DNA from: Phytophthora colocasiae | Taxonomy: Eukaryota > Oomycota > Peronosporomycetes > Peronosporales > Peronosporaceae | Direction: 5' to 3' | Assembly: GCA_018806915.1 (NCBI GenBank) | Contig: JAGKQI010000100.1 | Location: 2,046,001 to 2,110,000 of the forward strand | Length of the DNA: 64,000 nucleotides | Part shown: positions 1-10,682 of the stretch, piece after piece | How positions within the stretch are numbered: the first letter of the stretch is position 1 | Layout: each line of letters opens with the position of its first letter | Notes under the pieces: generated by a model | What the model was told of the DNA's origin: nothing | What the model saw: only the letters and a program-made list of their open reading frames with translations | Database searches by the model: none | Position numbers and translations under genes: made by a program

Positions 1-257
1 ATGAAGACACGGATGGGGGAGCCGGCGGAGCTCCCTGGTAGTTTAGCCTTGTTGTATTGCTTGTATAATGCAAAATGATTCTCTCTACTACAGTAGTTGC
101 TACTCTAGTTGGCGTCGGAGGCGTTGGTTGGACGCCCTTCGTGTCATCAGCATGTCGTGATGCACATCAACATGTCAACATCGTTGTCGTGATGCACATC
201 AACATGTAGACAGCATTGTCGATACGCAGGTGCAGCCGTTCAGGCGCACTGCAACTT
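1..257 (-). repeat. Gypsy-1 3' LTR (possibly truncated by window edge)
   Basis: Direct repeat of 4965-5222 with two visible substitutions and a 1-bp indel. Because the element reads on the minus strand this is the downstream LTR. It contains two copies of a roughly 21-bp motif (tcgtgatgcacatcaacatg), separated by about 15 bp. Confidence 0.85.
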
Positions 258-425
258 TGAAGTTGAATATAATTAATTGTTTTGGCCTCAATATTGATTT
301 GTACAATACGGGAGTTGGTGCAAGATGTTTGCACAACATATATCTACATGGTAGATTGACCAAATAGCAAAGAGAAGAAAATTGTGGATTTTGGCAAAAG
401 TATGCAATCTTTTTGATTGAAATTT

Positions 426-875
426 TTACTGGTAGTCTTTCCAGTACTTGCGTAACTTTGCATCCTGATGTTGGATGTATTTGTCTAAGAGAACCTTGAC
501 TTCTGTAGCCAAAGATTTGAGAGGTTCCCACGAGTCTTCCACGGACTCCAAGCCTTTCCAGCTTACTAGAACTTCGTAGTCCTTGATGGAGGCGTTCCAC
601 CGATGGTTTTTAAACCCATTTACGGCCAGGACGATGCCCTGAGAAGCGATGTGCTCTAGAATTTCCTCTGTTACGTTAAGCTGACTGTCAGCATAGAACT
701 TCAAACGTGAGGCATGTATATCAGACTCATCTCCAGTTACTAAATGACTGATTCTGAATGAGTGAGAGTCAGCTCGGACCACTTTGTATGGTCCTTGCCA
801 CGTTACCAGGAGCTTGTTTCCCTTTTTCTCATCTACACGTGAGCGTAGTACAAAATCCCCAACGTCGAAGCTCAC
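426..875 (-). pseudogene. Gypsy-1 integrase C-terminus plus chromodomain
   Basis: This 149-aa frame begins with the integrase C-terminal GPY-type region (VTWQGPYKVVRAD) and ends in a chromodomain recognisable by YEVLVSWKGL followed by DSWEPL near residues 115-130. Chromodomains at the pol C-terminus target chromoviruses to modified chromatin. It lies in a different frame from the integrase core upstream (829-2370), overlapping it by 47 bp, so the pol polyprotein carries a frameshift near 830-875. Confidence 0.8.
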
Positions 876-2370
876 TTCTTTCCTTTCTTTTATTGAGGAG
901 TCGCTGTTTGAGGCGGTGGTCGGCGATGGGCTGGTGCATTGCGCACAGGCTAGCTCGTAGTTCCGCTAGGTGTTTGTCTATCGCTTCCGAATTGTCGGGC
1001 AGAGTGACCAGCTTTTTGCTGTCTGGGTGATAGAACTCTGCAAGTGGCGAGGGACAAGGTAGTCCAGTGAATAGTTCAACTGGTGCTCGATTGCCAAGCG
1101 AAGGAAGAGCTGTGTGGTTCAAGCTGGCTTGAACCAATGGCACTAAGTAGGTCCAGTCTTTGGTTAATACTTTGTACTCTAGGAGCATGGCTCGTAGTAC
1201 TTGTAGGATGTCGCGGTTGACTCGCTCTACAGATCCATTTATCCATGGACTGTAGGCTAAAGTGAAGTGCTGTTGGCTTTTGAGCCTCCTCGAAAGTTCC
1301 GCTACCACTTCGTTTTTGAAGTGGCTGCCATTGTCACTAACCCACATTGGTGGTGCTCCAAATCGGCTATGCCAGTCGAGGATGGCAGCAGTAGCTACAG
1401 CACTATCCGCTGCATCACCCACAACCAACTCACAGAAGTGCGTCGCGTGATCTTTTAGCACCAGTAGGTACTTACTGTCACCAAAAGAATCGCCGAGTGA
1501 TAAGAAATCCCAATGTAGGACTCCATTTCGTTCATTGCAATCGATTGTCTCGCTCCACGGTCTTTTGATCATCTTCCCACCTTTGACATGTGGACACAGC
1601 ATGCACGTCGACACGAATGTGTGCACGACGTTTCGTAGGTCTGGGATATGAAACAGTTTCCGTAGGTGGTTGACCATTGCCTGCTCACCACGATGGCCTT
1701 GTGCCCCGCAATGAGCGATCACACAGAGTCGCTGTGTGAGGTCTGCGCAAGCATGAGGGACCCAGATGCGCTGGTCCACTCGCAGCACCTTGTGCTTGTC
1801 AGGCATCGCACCGGCAGGTGCTTGGTGTTGCTGCTGCGAATTCCTGAACTCAGCTAAAGTTGGCCACGTGAAGCCCTCCGCGTCTAAAGGTCGCAGCGCC
1901 GATGGCTTCTTCGTTCTCGCTTTCAATTGCTTCCTTTTGCCCTGAGCACGGGTGAAACGCTTCAAGTGCACCGTCGTCGTCGGCTGTCCTGCCCACCTTG
2001 AAAGCATATCAGCCCACACGTTGGAGGCTCCGTCCATATGCTCGATGACGTAGCGATAGGACATAAGTTTGAGCGCCCATCGGAGTAACTTCCCGCGAAC
2101 ATGTTTCTTGATGTTTGTATGCGGCGCGAATACATGGATCAAATTCCTGTGGTCGCAAAATAGGTGGAACGGCCGTGGTCGCAGCACCAGATAGTCTAAC
2201 TTCTCGCAGGCAACCACAATGGGGTATGCTTCCTTCTCGATCACGGTCCAATTCTGCTGAGAACCGTGAAAGGATCCACTCAAACACGTGAGTAGTTGAT
2301 GGTTTTGGGCTGTGACAGAGACCGTTGGATCAAAGTCCTTTACCTGCGTCAGTATGACTGCATAGCCCAT
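829..2370 (-). pseudogene. Gypsy-1 RNase H and integrase
   Basis: A 513-aa frame. The first ~130 residues are an RNase H-like domain (FCDHRNL, DMLSRW). About residues 215-260 hold an integrase HHCC zinc finger (HCGAQGH then CMLC), followed by the rve core with WDFLSLGD, the second aspartate in VSDNGSHF and the glutamate in NGSVERVN. Integrase inserts the cDNA copy into chromosomal DNA. The frame begins by overlapping the RT frame by 22 bp and ends by overlapping the chromodomain frame, so it is one fragment of a frameshifted polyprotein. Confidence 0.85.
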
Positions 2371-3176
2371 ATCGGAAGCGTCAGTGAAAATGCAGGTCGT
2401 CGCTTTATCATCGCGGACGTCGCCAGTAGATCTTTCACTTGATCATACGTGGCCTTTTCTTCCTGAGATAGTTCGATAGAAATGCCTGCGGCCGCACGTT
2501 TGGTCCGCTTTCCATTGCGGAGTGCATTGTCGAGGTGCTGTTGTACTCGAGCATAGTCAACAATCGACTCCCGCATCCAGTTGGCGGCGCAAACGAACTG
2601 TTGTAGTTGTCCAGCAGTGGTCGGGTACGGCATTGCCCGCAACGTATTGATCCTTTCCGGGTCGTGGGAGGTGCCCTCGCTGTCGATGATGCGACCGCAC
2701 CACTTAACAGACTTCTGGTACAAGCTGCTCTTCTTGGCACTGAGTTTCAGGCCAAAAGATGCCACTAGGTCGAAGAATTGCTCCAACTTCAACAAGTAGT
2801 TGTCGATATCATCAGCAAAGAGTAATAGATCATCGATCCAGATAATAAGACACTTGTACAAAAGCGGCTCAAAGCACTCCTCCATTGTCTGCTGAAAATG
2901 AACAGCAGCATCACAGCACCCTTGGGGTACTCGGCGAGGAGTATATATTTTTGAGTCTGTGATGTATGACATCAACTCTTGGCTAAGTTTCGCTAGATGG
3001 AGCTGCCAAAATCCTTTGAGGAGATCGAACAGTCCATAGTGCTTTTTACCTTTTGTATACTCTAGCAGAGCGCTCATGTGAGGCATCGTACTAATCATCG
3101 CCTCGATGAGGTCATTGACCAGACGGTAGTCACAGGTTTGACGATACTGGTCGTCGGTTGTGCCTGGCTTGCGCAC
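2349..3176 (-). pseudogene. Gypsy-1 reverse transcriptase
   Basis: A 275-aa frame with RT palm motifs: CDYRLVND, GLFDLLKGFWQL (first catalytic aspartate), TPRRVPQGC, and the catalytic box IWIDDLLLFADD, where tryptophan stands in the position usually held by the tyrosine of YxDD. The RT copies element RNA to DNA. The start is missing relative to the upstream ORF (3236-3667), which is in another frame; the intervening bases encode the expected fingers segment, so this is a frameshift rather than a gene boundary. Confidence 0.85.
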
Positions 3177-3235
3177 TGGTAAAACTGGGCTGGCCCAGCG
3201 ACTCTGTGGGTTCTCGTATACCCATCCCAGATCGA

Positions 3236-3667
3236 CTAACTTGCGATTGTCTCTCGCAAATACAGACGCACAGCAGGCGGGTAGCGCCGAGGCTTGCTTT
3301 TGACTGCTTGCGATCCCTCTTTGAGACGGATTTCTAGCGGTTTAACACGGGCAGGAGGATCGTTACCGAGCTCGATGCGCCAAATGTCATGCTTTGTGGT
3401 AATGGAACGAAGCTGCTCCTCCAAATTGCACGGGAAACCATGCTTGAGTGCCTCTTGAATAAGTCGTCCCACTGCTCCACGAAGATCATCATCGGTTGGA
3501 GGTGTATCAGAGACAGGCACTCCGACGTCGGAGTCTGCTATGTCGTCGCCGTCTTCGGTGTCGCGCTCTACAAGTTGCTCTAGTTGTCGATCAACATCGA
3601 TACCCAACGTCTTTAGTAGGTCTTGGCCCAAAATAAACTCAGGTTCGTCGTCGTCGATTACTGACAC
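3236..3667 (-). pseudogene. Gypsy-1 protease-RT linker fragment
   Basis: A 143-aa frame that begins with the C-terminal part of a retropepsin fold (EFILGQDLLKTLGID resembles the ILGxDxL motif) and continues into an acidic linker and the start of the RT domain (RVKPLEIRLKEGSQAV, PRRYPPAVR). It overlaps the gag-protease frame by 29 bp in another frame, consistent with an indel near 3690. It has no independent function. Confidence 0.65.
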
Positions 3668-4910
3668 TCGACCGGATCATGGATTGCAACTGCGCCTGCC
3701 GCCGTATTGAACAAGACACGAACTTGCACTGATGCACTGCGATCTCATGCTCAGCAACACCGACTATCAACATGGGTGTGTTTAGCCGGGTCAGCTTGAC
3801 CGCTGGATCACGGAGCATGAGCTCTTCAACGTGTTTCCTACTAACAGCGGTCCGGTCGGCACCGGTGTCTGCACAGTAAGGTAACTGCATCACCTCGTTT
3901 AGGGTAACAGTCTTTTGTTCATCCGGAATGCACTCACGAACTCGCTTTAGGCGAGCCACCTCACGCTTCGTGCCGTCACTTCGCTGTGCGCGAAGCTTTT
4001 TCCGAATTTCAGCTTTTTCACTATCGGTTGCACTAGTACACTCCGACAGCCAATGGAGATCGCCGCAATGTGGACAAGGAGTAGGCGGCTTCTTCGGGCG
4101 GTCAATGACACCCTTAGGTGATGGCCGTGGGCCTGAACCGCTGAATTCGTCCGCCACTCGCTGTTTCTTAGTCGATTTCTTGCCGCCAGAACGTTGGGCC
4201 GGACGCTCGGCATCACGGTCCCCACGGTCACGGTCACGCTTGGCTCGACGTTGGCTTTGAAAAGCCTTCTCGTGATCCAGCGCCTTCTCCAGGATTAAGT
4301 CGTGCAAAACTACCTCGTCCGCTTTAGCTTTGCGCGTCTGAAAGCGGGCAGTTCGGTCAACTTCCTCCCGAAGAGCTTTTGGTTCGAGTGAATTGATCAG
4401 TATCGAGCACAGTTGCTTTTTACCGTGGTCTTCGGTGAAGAAAATGCGCCAGCCGTGATCGTCAATAATCTCGTGGCACAGCTTAAAGCACTGAACGACT
4501 CGTTCGTGTACGTCACTCTCACTTAAATCCATGCGGAGGTGTTCCGCCATCTCTTGGTCGATGTCGGGGACACTATTGTTTTTCACAGTCGAAATGATCT
4601 TTTCAACCTCGTCGAGGATGAGCTCGTCTGTGACGTCCGACATGGACATCTTCCACCGAAGACGACACCACTGCCTGAGCAGTCCTTCATCAAAGGTGTT
4701 TTTTATTGGGACAATCAGATCGTCCGTCTCACCCTTGGCACGATTGCGGATGGTATCCTCATACTCGCGACGATCCTTCCTCCACTTCACTAAAGCAGCG
4801 TGCGAAGTGCTCGTAATTCGCGGTGGCAGTATCCGCGTGAAGATTGGAGCAGAAGAACGCTCCGAGTCGTCGGCAGGTGAGTTCGAGCTCTGAGCTCTCG
4901 TCATGGTCAT
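3639..4910 (-). pseudogene. Gypsy-1 Gag with zinc knuckle and protease active site
   Basis: A 423-aa frame. The N-terminal ~200 residues are a helical Gag-like region; a basic stretch (RRAKRDRDRGDRD) precedes a CCHC-like knuckle CPHCGDLHWLSEC, with spacing C-x2-C-x3-H-x4-C, one residue short of the retroviral form. Near residue 347 YCADTGADRTAVS is the aspartic protease active site (DTGA). Gag and protease are thus in one frame here, unlike Gypsy-2 and Gypsy-3. The start follows the 5' LTR by about 55 bp. Confidence 0.8.
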
Positions 4911-4964
4911 ACTTGTCTTGATTCAGCAGTGACTGCTAAAGAATTCTTTGTAGTGTCTGCAGGA

Positions 4965-5222
4965 ATGAAGACACGGATGGGGGAGCCGGCGGAGCTCCCT
5001 GGTAGTTTAGCCTTGTTGTATTGCTTGTATAATGCAAAGTGATTCTCTCTACTACAGTAGTTGCTACTCTAGTTGGCGTCGGAAGCGTTGGTTGGACGCC
5101 CTTCGTGTCATCAGCATTGTCGTGATGCACATCAACATGTCAACATCGTTGTCGTGATGCACATCAACATGTAGACAGCATTGTCGATACGCAGGTGCAG
5201 CCGTTCAGGCGCACTGCAACTT
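4965..5222 (-). repeat. Gypsy-1 5' LTR
   Basis: Direct repeat of 1-257. It is upstream of gag on the minus strand and so should carry the element promoter. The bases on its inner side (4911-4964) form the untranslated leader; I could not assign a tRNA to the primer-binding site. Confidence 0.85.
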
Positions 5223-5323
5223 ATGTTCAACAATTGCATCAAACTGGAGCTGGCTGGTCATGGATCCACTACAGTTCTGCTCGACGAAGCTGGGATAATC
5301 CCAAGAATTCCAGGATGGTAATC
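5223..5323. other. Remnant of PLD gene 5' flank between two Gypsy elements
   Basis: About 65 bp (5258-5323) match, with several substitutions, the stretch just upstream of the PLD-like gene starts at 30188-30245 and 47283-47340 (shared words gaagctggg, attccaggatgg). This shows the Gypsy insertions landed in a further copy or fragment of the same duplicated locus. No coding potential remains. Confidence 0.7.
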
Positions 5324-5623
5324 TGTGACGGGGGTCACACAGCACTTCACACAGAGGAAGGCTTGGAGTATACAAACTCCTAGTGAACGGCAGTTCACTC
5401 GGTCCCCAAAGACTTGGGGAGGTAGATTTAAGACTGAATATATTATAGATACTTGTTAGCTTGGCCTGCAATACAAACTAAAAGATATCTATAGTGTAAC
5501 CTATATAGAAGGTGATAGGTGGCAGCGGAGCCACCTGCCACGTGTCACCATGATGTATGACACACCAAAGGTATCCACATCGGAAGAGTGACTAAAGTCA
5601 CTCTTCAATGTAACCCTGTTACA
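5324..5623 (-). repeat. Gypsy-2 3' LTR
   Basis: 300 bp, TGTGACG..GTTACA. Nearly all of it folds into successive short hairpins: 5324-5339 (tgtgac/gtcaca), 5365-5380 (ggagt/actcc), 5382-5399 (agtgaac/gttcact), 5404-5419 (ccccaa/ttgggg), 5584-5605 (aagagtgact/agtcactctt). It lacks 16 bp present in the other LTR. Confidence 0.9.
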
Positions 5624-5637
5624 TCCCCCCCACTTAG
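5624..5637 (-). other. Gypsy-2 polypurine tract
   Basis: Read on the minus strand this is AGTGGGGGGGAT directly against the 3' LTR, the expected position and composition of the plus-strand primer of an LTR retrotransposon. Gypsy-3 has the equivalent at 11579-11594. Confidence 0.8.
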
Positions 5638-5787
5638 ATTCGAGAAGAGAGAAAATCCCTTTCACATTTCTCTCTTCAATGTCGAAATCGATCGACCTGC
5701 CGCCACTCTTATCGCTGCGGCTTCTGCTCTCACAGAGCACAGGGCGCACTGCCAACGCGTACCAGGCTTCCTTGGAAGCCAAGCAAC

Positions 5788-7813
5788 ATGTCTGCAAAGG
5801 GTGCAAACCCAGACGCGCAAGCGTCTTCACGGAAGAAGGCTGCAAAGCCAACTTCCAAGCCAGCCAAGCCTCGCGGCAAGGCTTCGGCACTTAATGAGGC
5901 CACAGATGTGGCCTCCAGGGCTCTTAGCTCGCCCAGCAGTACTGCTGCGACGGCTAGCCCTAGCCAAAGGCGCAGTAGGTCTCCGTCCCTACCGCCTGAT
6001 ACTCGACCGAATGACCATAGTCCCGGTTCCTGGAGTCCTTCCGAACAGGAAGCGACTCTTGTCAGCTACTCGGGCGACGAGAGCGACAACGGCGACGCCG
6101 AGGGCAAGCCTGCGGCTGGTGCTCCGACCACGGAGGAGCACTATGGAGACGTGGACACCGCGTCCAAGTCTCCCGACAATACCAGCGGCCGTGGTGGCGA
6201 CACTACGCCACCACCTGTCAGAAATCTGACACTTTCGGAAGGGCGTAAACGCGCCCGGGCCATTCTGGCAGAGGAGAAGGTGCCCAGCACCAACTCCAAG
6301 AAGCGTCATGCTTCACAGTCTCCTTGTCAAGACATGACAAGGAGAAGGGAGCTCGAAGAGATCTTCGGCCCCGACGACGTCGACGATGACGCTGATGAGG
6401 AGGAGGGCTCATCCGCGAGCCCCAAGAGATCACTAACGATCTTGATGAGCAGCAAGAGCTCTTCAGGCTGCTCAACAGCCAATGCGCACCGCACCAACGG
6501 TCGCACGTGAGTCTCATCAACACGATGAGGACTCTGCCCACCAGCGGGGATACTACCCGCCCGATCAAGGCTCGGGAGCTGCTGCGTATCTCGAGCAGCT
6601 CCAGGACCCACGTCCTCTCATAGGAGCCATACCTCCAAAGGCGCCTATGAGCGGGCCTTGGTTCAGAAAGAACCTCTCTTTCAAGGCAACCTCTCTGTTG
6701 CCAGGTGCGTGCTTCTAGCACAGCACCGAATTCCTCTCAAGGAATTCACCTCGCTTCGCAAGAAGCCTGAGACTAAGGGTGGTCTCAAGACCACATGGGT
6801 TACCCATGGTTCTCCCAGAGATCACTGCGTCGTGGGTCGACGCTGAGGACCTCTTCTGGCAATGGATCCGGTTGACAGTCAAGTCAGCCCAGGAGTACAA
6901 CAAAATCCGTGACGAAGATCACCTGGAGGACATCCTCCGCCTCCGGGACCTTCGTGTCCAGTTTGCCCACCTCGTAGGCAAACGTCAGCTCCATCATAAG
7001 ATGGAGCGACTGAGAACTGAGTCTCAGTCCAGCGCTCACAATGAGCGCGGGTATGGAACACATACATCTGTGTTCCAACCCCGTTCAGCGGCTAAGAAGC
7101 CGCGGACTACTTACGAGGCTGCCGCCGTGCCTCTTCCCAGCACGCGACAGCCTTCGGGCAGTCAACCTGGAGCCGCTCAATCGGCTCCCAGGTACTCTGC
7201 GACGCAGGGTACCCGCGCCACTTCACTCGGAGCTGACGCTTCCCACCGCAACGCCGCTCCTGGAGAACCCGCTCCACATGGTAGTGGCGTTCTCCGTTCC
7301 GGTCAAGCAAAGCCGGAGGAGGCCTCGCTCGACTGCACTTTCGAGCCGTCCCCGACGTTGGGGACTCAGAGGCCTTCGACTGGGCCTCTTGACCAACTTG
7401 TTGCTCAGCAACAGGAGGAGATCCGCCTCCTCCGAGCGCGTGTCCTTGCGCTTGAGGGTGCTCTTGGTCTTGAGCATGGCGGCCAAGCTGCCCCTGCAGC
7501 CGACCTGCCTGGTGTCTTGCGCCAGTTGGAAGACCTGCGTCTCGCGATGCAGGATCTTCATGGTCGTGTAGACCGTAGTGCCTCTTCGCGGGCACTTGAC
7601 TCTCTTCGTCAAGAGGTCTACGACCTTCAGGCGACGATGTCTCGCCGGGAGTCGCAACCGTACGCGTACTTCCAGCCGTCGTTCGACTCTCGCCTAGGGG
7701 CCTACTCCTATGGCCCCCTCGGTGTATCCACACCGCTCGTACCTTCCACCGGGGTACGGCTTCGCCCCTGGGAGTCACCAAACTCCCTATTACCTGGGGC
7801 GCTCGGCGCCTGA
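5788..7813 (+). pseudogene. Gypsy-2 antisense ORF (extra ORF convergent with pol), frameshifted
   Basis: Two long plus-strand frames, 5788-6510 (240 aa) and 6779-7813 (344 aa), appear to be one broken gene lying tail to tail with pol. The N-terminal part is Ser/Pro/Ala-rich with acidic stretches and a basic nuclear-localisation-like patch (EGRKRARAIL). The middle has a W-rich helical segment near residue 20 of the second frame (EDLFWQWIRLTV). The C-terminus is predicted coiled coil (QQQEEIRLLRARVLALEGAL, then LEDLRLAMQDLHGRV). The same order of regions occurs in the Gypsy-3 ORF at 11680-13210. I do not recognise the family. Its last ~700 bp are antisense to the chromodomain-coding end of pol. 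A Gag-like or chromatin-binding role is possible but unproven. Confidence 0.6.
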
Positions 7814-8247
7814 CGCTCAATCTCGCGTCGAGGAGGTTCGCTCTCCTCCTCGCGGCCGCCCTCAACCTCTTGAGGGGCCGCATGACCCTGAGGGTCATGG
7901 TACCGCTTCAGACGACCCACATAAAACGTCGGGTGGGTCGTCATCGACTTAGGCAAGTCGATCGTGTAGGCAGCGCCGTGCCTACCCAGGACCTTGAAGG
8001 GTCCAATGAAGCGATGCTTCAACTTGTTGCTCACCGTGGAGCTAACAGTGTTAAGAGGTAGGTTCCTAGTGTCGAGTAGCAATAAGTCACCCACATTAAA
8101 TGCACTTAAGTTTCCTCTCCCATGTTGGTCTGAGTACTCCTTTTGCTTGTCCTGTGCGAGTGCCATTGCATCTCGCACCCGGCTGATCACATTCAGCCTG
8201 TTGCCGACAAATGTCGACAACTTCTTCCACAGCGCGGCTGGTTCCAC
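7107..8247 (-). pseudogene. Gypsy-2 integrase C-terminus and chromodomain
   Basis: Two overlapping frames continue pol. 7708-8247 carries the integrase C-terminal GPY-type module (FNVGDLLLLDT, HRFIGPFKVLGRHG, TTHPTFYVGRLK). 7107-7898 ends in a chromodomain (HYHVERVLQERR, LRVKWRGYPASQSTWEPIE). Between them is a low-complexity linker. The frame change from the integrase core lies near the C-rich run at 8280-8290, and a second shift lies near 7800. The whole segment is antisense to the plus-strand ORF. Confidence 0.8.
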
Positions 8248-10646
8248 ACCGGAAACCTGGGAGGAAAGCTCTTTCCGAGCCCCCCCCCACTTACTCTCGA
8301 AGCCGCAGTGCCCCCACCCAGTGTGAGCGGCACCAGAGGGTTCCGAAGCCCGTTCAAGTAGAACGGCGTGAACCCCGTTGACGCGTGTACCGCGTTGTTG
8401 AGTGCAAACTCAACCATAGGCAGCTGCGCTGACCAAGAGCGCGGCGCCTCAGCGCAAACACTGCGCAGCACGTCCTCAACCACTCGGTTGACGCGCTCAG
8501 TCTGACCATCGGTCTGCGGATGGTCCGCTGTTGACATCGTCAACCGTGTTCCAAGCAATTGGAACAGCGTTTTCCAAAACGCAGCGGTAAACCGCGGGTC
8601 GCGGTCAGAGACAACAGTCTCAGGCAACCCGTGATAGCGGAAGACGCTATCAAGGAACAACTTCGCAGTTTGTTCCCCGGTAATGGTATCAGAGACCGGA
8701 GCAAGATGCACCATCTTGCTCAACCGGCATACAAACACCACAATGCCGGTGTTCTTCTGGTCATCGGCCGGAAGGCCGAAGACAAAGTCGAGACTCATCG
8801 ACTTCCAGCAGTCCAGTGGGACTGGCAGGCTCTGCAGCGGAGCCGACGCGTGCCCCGCTGGCTTCACGCGCTGACATGTTTCACATGTCTTGATGTACTT
8901 GGCCACCCACTTGTACATGTGGGCCCACCAAAACATCAGAGAGACCCCATGATAGGTCTTCTCTCGGCCCAAGTGGCCACTCGAAGGCACATCGTGTGCC
9001 TCGTGAAGTATATCATACTTCAGATCCTCGTCGTTCGGAACAACGACCCGCGGAGGATCCCCGGGCTCCACCCGATAGTGGAGCAGGCCATCGGCCCACT
9101 CATATCGGTGAAGCCGTACCCGCTGTCGAGGCGTAAGCCATTCGACCATAGCATCCGTGCCAGCGGACAAATACCGCACAATAGGGGCGAGGGTGTCATC
9201 GTCCCGATACGCCAAGCGTATTCGATCGTAAAGATCCGTCGTGGCCCGACTAATATGAGCGAACTCATAGTCGGGCCTGCGCGACAAAGCGTCGGCAAGC
9301 GTGTTGAGCTTGCCAGGCTTGTATTCAACGCGGAAGTTATACTCCGCGAAGAATGACAGCCAACGCGCCATCCGCTGCGATAAGTGCGGCGTATGGATGG
9401 CTGTCCGCAAGGACGCGTGGTCCGTATAGACCACAAAGGGCCTTGAGCCCAGAAGATGCACCCTGAACTTGACAAGAGCGTACTTCATCGACAAGAGTTC
9501 CTTGTCGTGAACGGGATAATTCCGTTCGGCAGCCTTTAGCTGCCTGGACTGGAACGAGATCACCCTATCTCGTCCCTCATCGTCCGGTTGCAATAGCGCA
9601 CAGCCAATTGCATAGTCGGAAGCGTCACAGACGACGCTAAACGACTTGGTATCGTCCGGCAATGCCAGGACGGGCGCGCATTGCAAACTCGCCTTGATGC
9701 TGTCAAAAGCATCCTGGTGCTGGCGCTCCCAGCACCACTCGGCCTCCTTCTTCAGAAGGTCCGACAAAGGCTTTGCGAGTCCCGCATAGCCAGCACTGTA
9801 CTTGTGCAAGTAGTTGGCTAAGCCCAACCACTTCCTCAGGTCCTTCTGTGACCGAGGAACAGGCCATGCCGCAATGGCCTTGACCTTGTCGGGATCCGCT
9901 CGGACCCCGACGCTGCTGACGAAGCAGCCGAGGACCTTAATCTCCTCAGCTGCAAAGACGCACTTTTCGATGTTGGCATAAAGCTTGTTAGCTCTCATGA
10001 CCTCAAACACTCGACGGAGGTGCTCCCGATGCACCTCTATAGCCGTCTTGCCTCCCTCGGCACGGCTATGGACGAATATATCGTCAAAGTACGTCTGCGC
10101 GAACGCACGCAAAGGTCTAACCAACTGTGTGACCAAGCGATTGAAGGTCGCTGGTGCGTTGGATAGACCTTGTGGCATTACCAGCCACTCCCAGAGCATA
10201 CCGCTCGGCGTGCTCACGGCCGTGAGCGGGATATCACACTCCCGCATCAGGATCTGGTAGTATCCATCCACCAGATCCAGCGCGCTGTACTGCGTGCAGC
10301 CGGCCATGTTGTTCAACAACACATACTTGCGAGGGATCGGCGTCTGTGCTGGCACAGTCGCGCTGTTCAGCTTATTGTAAGCATGAACCAGACGCCACTT
10401 CCCGTTCGGCTTGCGAACGCAGAAGGTTGGCGTCGAGTGCGGGGACTTCGATTCCCGCACCATTCCCGCTTTCGCCTTCGCGGCGAAGAACGCGTCAATG
10501 ACGTCGCTCTGCTCTCGAGGCAGGGGCCATTGACGCGTGACACAATACTTTGTGCCTGGCACGAGATCAATCTCGTGCCTGATCCCTCGATCTGGTGGGA
10601 GCTTTGAGGGTGGGTCCTTGGACACCATGTCCTCAAACTCCTTCAC
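8193..10646 (-). CDS. Gypsy-2 reverse transcriptase, RNase H and integrase
   Basis: An uninterrupted 817-aa frame. RT: KWRLVHAYNKLN, YSALDLVDGYYQI, VMPQGLSNAPATFNR and the catalytic QTYFDDIFVHS near residue 186. RNase H: VVCDASDYAIGCAL near 336 and VYTDHASLRT. Integrase: zinc finger HEAHDVPSSGH with CETCQRVK near 547-600, core SLDFVFGLP, VSDRDPRF and TDGQTERVN (catalytic D, D, E). It is in the same frame as 10683-11084, separated only by one TAG (10683-10685). That such an old element keeps this frame open is notable. The last ~25 residues are out of frame. Confidence 0.92.
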   Translation of the reverse strand: MKEFEDMVSKDPPSKLPPDRGIRHEIDLVPGTKYCVTRQWPLPREQSDVIDAFFAAKAKAGMVRESKSPHSTPTFCVRKPNGKWRLVHAYNKLNSATVPAQTPIPRKYVLLNNMAGCTQYSALDLVDGYYQILMRECDIPLTAVSTPSGMLWEWLVMPQGLSNAPATFNRLVTQLVRPLRAFAQTYFDDIFVHSRAEGGKTAIEVHREHLRRVFEVMRANKLYANIEKCVFAAEEIKVLGCFVSSVGVRADPDKVKAIAAWPVPRSQKDLRKWLGLANYLHKYSAGYAGLAKPLSDLLKKEAEWCWERQHQDAFDSIKASLQCAPVLALPDDTKSFSVVCDASDYAIGCALLQPDDEGRDRVISFQSRQLKAAERNYPVHDKELLSMKYALVKFRVHLLGSRPFVVYTDHASLRTAIHTPHLSQRMARWLSFFAEYNFRVEYKPGKLNTLADALSRRPDYEFAHISRATTDLYDRIRLAYRDDDTLAPIVRYLSAGTDAMVEWLTPRQRVRLHRYEWADGLLHYRVEPGDPPRVVVPNDEDLKYDILHEAHDVPSSGHLGREKTYHGVSLMFWWAHMYKWVAKYIKTCETCQRVKPAGHASAPLQSLPVPLDCWKSMSLDFVFGLPADDQKNTGIVVFVCRLSKMVHLAPVSDTITGEQTAKLFLDSVFRYHGLPETVVSDRDPRFTAAFWKTLFQLLGTRLTMSTADHPQTDGQTERVNRVVEDVLRSVCAEAPRSWSAQLPMVEFALNNAVHASTGFTPFYLNGLRNPLVPLTLGGGTAASRVSGGGLGKSFPPRFPVWNQPRCGRSCRHLSATG

Positions 10647-10682
10647 TAAAGGATACAGCGGATCCTTCGGATTCTTCCGAAT

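Larger units (their letters stand above)
1..5222 (-). mobile_element. Gypsy-1: chromodomain-type Ty3/Gypsy LTR retrotransposon, decayed
   Basis: Two near-identical direct repeats of about 257 bp (1-257 and 4965-5222) flank minus-strand ORFs in the order gag with zinc knuckle and aspartic protease, reverse transcriptase, RNase H, integrase, chromodomain. RT before integrase and a terminal chromodomain identify Ty3/Gypsy. The LTRs differ by about two substitutions and one indel over 257 bp, so the insertion is fairly recent, yet the coding region is cut into four frames. The left LTR starts exactly at the window edge, so its outer boundary and the target duplication cannot be judged. Unlike Gypsy-2 and Gypsy-3, its coding sequence shows no obvious density of short hairpins. 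Confidence 0.9.

Noticed and set aside
2820..2860. Trp-Ile-Asp-Asp in place of Tyr-x-Asp-Asp in the Gypsy-1 RT as a novelty
   Set aside because: Both catalytic aspartates are present and variation at the first position is seen in other Gypsy-like RTs; not worth a separate finding.
5588..6229. Arg-rich 213-aa plus-strand ORF overlapping the Gypsy-2 antisense ORF
   Set aside because: It is a frame shadow of a Ser/Pro-rich coding region; the 5788 frame has the architecture shared with Gypsy-3.
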